From the NCBI GenBank assembly GCA_015487755.1, contig WFPG01000044.1:1-7982 (forward strand): a stretch of 7,982 bases of DNA. Reading direction: 5' to 3'. The number at the start of each line of letters is the position of its first letter. Positions within the stretch are counted from its first letter, which is position 1. Source of the DNA: Acidobacteriota bacterium. GTDB taxonomy: Bacteria > Acidobacteriota > Holophagae > Thermotomaculales > Thermotomaculaceae. Shown piece by piece: positions 7,101 to 7,982 of this stretch. The notes below the pieces were generated by a model. The model made no database searches. It was not told the origin of the DNA and worked only from the letters and a program-made list of their open reading frames with translations. Position numbers and translations under genes: made by a program.

Positions 7101-7776
7101 ATACCTGAAGTACAAAGCGGTATGGATTGTAGGCGGAGACGGATGGGCTTACGACATCGGCTACGGCGGATTAGACCATGTTACCGCTTCCGGAATGGAT
7201 GTAAACATACTTGTTCTTGATACAGAGGTTTACTCTAACACAGGCGGCCAGAGGTCAAAGGCAACCCCATTAGGCGGAATGGCTAAGTTTGCTATGGGCG
7301 GTAAAGAAACAGATAAGAAAGATTTAGGCTTAATTTCAATGTCTTACAGAAATGTCTATGTTGCTTCTGTTGCTTTTGGTGCAAGCATGCCTCAAACATT
7401 GAAGGCAATGAAAGAAGCGGCTGCATATCCGGGGCCGTCAGTAATAATTGCTTACTCAAACTGCATTGAGCACGGTATAAACATGGCACAGGGGCCTGAA
7501 GAGGCAAAACTTGCGGTTGAAACAGGCTACTGGCTGCTTTACAGGTTTAATCCTTCCCTCTTGAAAGAGAAGAAAAACCCGTTGCAATTAGATTCAAAAG
7601 AGCCTTCAAGGCCTTTAAGAGAGTTCTACGAATCTCAAAGAAGGTTCAAATACCTGCTTGAAACCCAGCCTGAAATTGCGGAAAAATACCTTGAAGAGGC
7701 AAGCAAGTGGGTAATTAACAGGTACAGGTATTACAAGAAACTCTCAGAACTTTCATTTGAAGACTGGGAAGTTTAA
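4168..7776 (+). CDS. nifJ: Pyruvate:ferredoxin (flavodoxin) oxidoreductase, single-chain
   Basis: Cytoplasmic TPP and iron-sulfur enzyme that oxidises pyruvate with CoA to acetyl-CoA, CO2 and reduced ferredoxin; it can run in reverse in some anaerobes. The 1202-residue length is normal for the fused homodimeric type. Domain order is as follows: N-terminal pyruvate-binding domain, about 1-260 (YPITPSSPMGE at 31-41, QSEGGASGA at 65-73); domain II, about 265-415; gamma domain, about 430-620 (GFGSDGTVGASKNS); EKR domain with EKR at 689-691; and a 2x[4Fe-4S] ferredoxin domain with C705/C708/C711/C715 and C763/C766/C769/C773. The TPP domain, about 825-1140, has GDGWAYDIGYGG and NTGGQ. Its proximal-cluster cysteines are C832, C835, C860 and C1099, matching the Desulfovibrio africanus pattern. 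The chain ends without a long C-terminal extension like that of the Desulfovibrio enzyme. It has its own terminator and no co-transcribed partner. The name nifJ is conventional; nothing here points to nitrogen fixation. Confidence 0.98.
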   Translation: MSDYKVIKQSIDGNTAAARVAHAMSEVIAIYPITPSSPMGELADALSVKGEKNIFGQIPRVYEMQSEGGASGAVHGAAAAGTLTTTFTASQGLLLMIPNMYKLAGELTPTVFHIAARSVATHALSIFGDHSDVMATRQTGFALMSSANQQEIQDLATIAHSATIEAKVPILHFFDGFRTSHEIRKVELVPKEVMKEMIEMKYVYEMRKRALNPDYPTLRGTAENPDIFFQNREAQNPYYDRFPEIFDKYAEKFAKLTGRKYQAFDYVGDENAEVVVVIMGSGSDVAHETVEKLNSMGYKTGVVKVRLYRPFDRERFFKVMPKSVKKVIVLDRTKEHGAPGEPLYLDVVAAYDRQLELGLIDSKPFIVGGIYGLSSKEFTPAMLKGAIDHVLENPVDKVIHRFTLGIEDDVTHKSLPYDESFDAENPKVRRAKIFGFGSDGTVGASKNSIKIIGDVAGKEAQGYFVYDSKKAGGITVSHLRFSDEKILSPYLITKPDFVGINKQEYIGTLDVLKGIQEGGTVLVNTHLAPEKVLSLFPKKDVETIINKKLKVYCIDAYKIAYDIGLGERINIIMQTGFFKLTGILPEDVFTREIENAIRKTYAKKGEKVVNMNIEAMRRALTEIKEVPVPSEVQEYTDKPWTIEILPQDKEIKDFLESVVVPVMHFEGDTIPVSKIPVDGVFPTGTTKYEKRSIAVRVPKWNFENCIQCSQCAFACPHAAIRAGVFDKDNISLNDEEFPTIKFNHKENKDGKYVFRIQVFPDDCTGCGVCVTVCPGKKGNKALELVPKYDVLEPLRKSEKEYLRAPKETKFASNASVRTVELKEPLFEFSGACPGCGETPYITLMTLLQGDRVIQANATGCSSIYGGTAPTIPYCKNDRGEGPAWGNSLFEDNAEYGLGMRLAVDQLTNHAFELRKQLLEKDGVNENIKKLLLEVEDIDSQRASDNAFYKTRDAVDKLKELLKGYPAGSLENELYEHLSYLKYKAVWIVGGDGWAYDIGYGGLDHVTASGMDVNILVLDTEVYSNTGGQRSKATPLGGMAKFAMGGKETDKKDLGLISMSYRNVYVASVAFGASMPQTLKAMKEAAAYPGPSVIIAYSNCIEHGINMAQGPEEAKLAVETGYWLLYRFNPSLLKEKKNPLQLDSKEPSRPLREFYESQRRFKYLLETQPEIAEKYLEEASKWVINRYRYYKKLSELSFEDWEV

Positions 7777-7792
7777 CAATTATTTAAAATTT

Positions 7793-7820
7793 AAGCCCCG
7801 ATTTTTTCGGGGCTTTTTTT
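7793..7820 (+). terminator. Intrinsic terminator of PFOR
   Basis: AAGCCCCGA (7793-7801) pairs perfectly with TCGGGGCTT (7807-7815) around a 5-nt T loop, and T continues through 7820. It starts 17 bases after the PFOR stop codon. This is a textbook Rho-independent terminator and separates PFOR from the downstream gene. Confidence 0.93.
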
Positions 7821-7887
7821 GTTGGAACATTTTTTTGTTTAATTCGTAAAAGTATGGGTATTTTAAAATTAGGTGGGAGTTGCGGTT

Positions 7888-7982
7888 ATGAGAAAATTTA
7901 TTTTTGTATTTTTTGTGTTTCTTTTTACTATGGGCGGGTTTTCGGCAAATTACTTGAAACTTGCCAAAACCCCTGATGCGGG
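7888..7982 (+). CDS. N-terminus of an exported protein, cut by the window edge
   Basis: Only the first 31 codons are present. The protein begins MRKFIFVFFVFLFTMGGFSA and continues NYLKLAKTPDA. A short basic start, a strongly hydrophobic stretch and a small-residue FSA site (likely cleavage before Asn21) make a typical Sec signal peptide, so the product is probably periplasmic, outer-membrane or secreted. There is no lipobox Cys. The start is supported by AGGTGGGAG at 7871-7879, eight bases before the ATG. The gene follows the PFOR terminator and so needs its own promoter. A weak candidate is TTGTTT (7835-7840) with TATTTT (7859-7864), 18 bp apart. Too little mature sequence remains to assign a family or function. 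Confidence 0.75.
   Translation, partial: MRKFIFVFFVFLFTMGGFSANYLKLAKTPDA

Noticed and set aside
6689..7507. Minus-strand open frames opposite the PFOR gene
   Set aside because: They overlap the conserved TPP domain of PFOR and have no recognisable domain.
4168..7776. PFOR as evidence of a nitrogen-fixation (nif) locus
   Set aside because: No other nif gene is present, and PFOR is widespread in anaerobes without nitrogen fixation.
1..7982. CRISPR array, tRNA or rRNA gene, insertion sequence or phage genes
   Set aside because: I saw no regularly spaced repeats, no tRNA-like cloverleaf, and no transposase or integrase motifs. Nearly all of the window is accounted for by the genes described.

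Overview
The window is typical bacterial DNA: dense, AT-rich, with short gaps between genes. It has strong Shine-Dalgarno sites, intrinsic terminators, Sec-type signal peptides and a single-chain pyruvate:ferredoxin oxidoreductase (PFOR). Together these suggest an anaerobic or fermentative bacterium. Arginine is coded almost entirely by AGA/AGG in the three long genes, so they look compositionally alike and native, and the bias also recalls many thermophiles. I cannot name the species or phylum.

Layout from left to right. (1) Positions 15-923, plus strand: a membrane protein with a short, degenerate pentapeptide-repeat-like N-terminus, an amphipathic linker and about four membrane segments. 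Its reading frame is open to the left edge, so it may be truncated there. (2) Positions 923-957: a 13-bp hairpin that touches the stop codons of genes 1 and 2 and can terminate both. (3) Positions 956-4006, minus strand: a large secreted protein with a signal peptide, a lamin-tail domain (LTD) and four phospholipase-D HKD modules. These form two pseudodimers joined by a calcium-loop-like linker. (4) Positions 4007-4167: the gap between divergent genes, with a perfect 11-bp inverted repeat just upstream of the next gene's ribosome binding site. (5) Positions 4168-7776, plus strand: complete PFOR (nifJ/por type), with all ligands for three [4Fe-4S] clusters visible. (6) Positions 7793-7820: an intrinsic terminator. 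(7) From 7888 to the right edge: the start of an exported protein of unknown function.

The genes do not form one operon. Genes 1 and 2 converge on a shared terminator, genes 2 and 3 diverge, and PFOR has its own terminator and so is probably monocistronic. PFOR is central carbon metabolism (pyruvate to acetyl-CoA plus reduced ferredoxin). The secreted PLD protein acts outside the cytoplasm on an unknown phosphodiester. I see no functional link between them and no clear sign of a mobile or defence island. The most unusual object is the four-HKD LTD-PLD protein.
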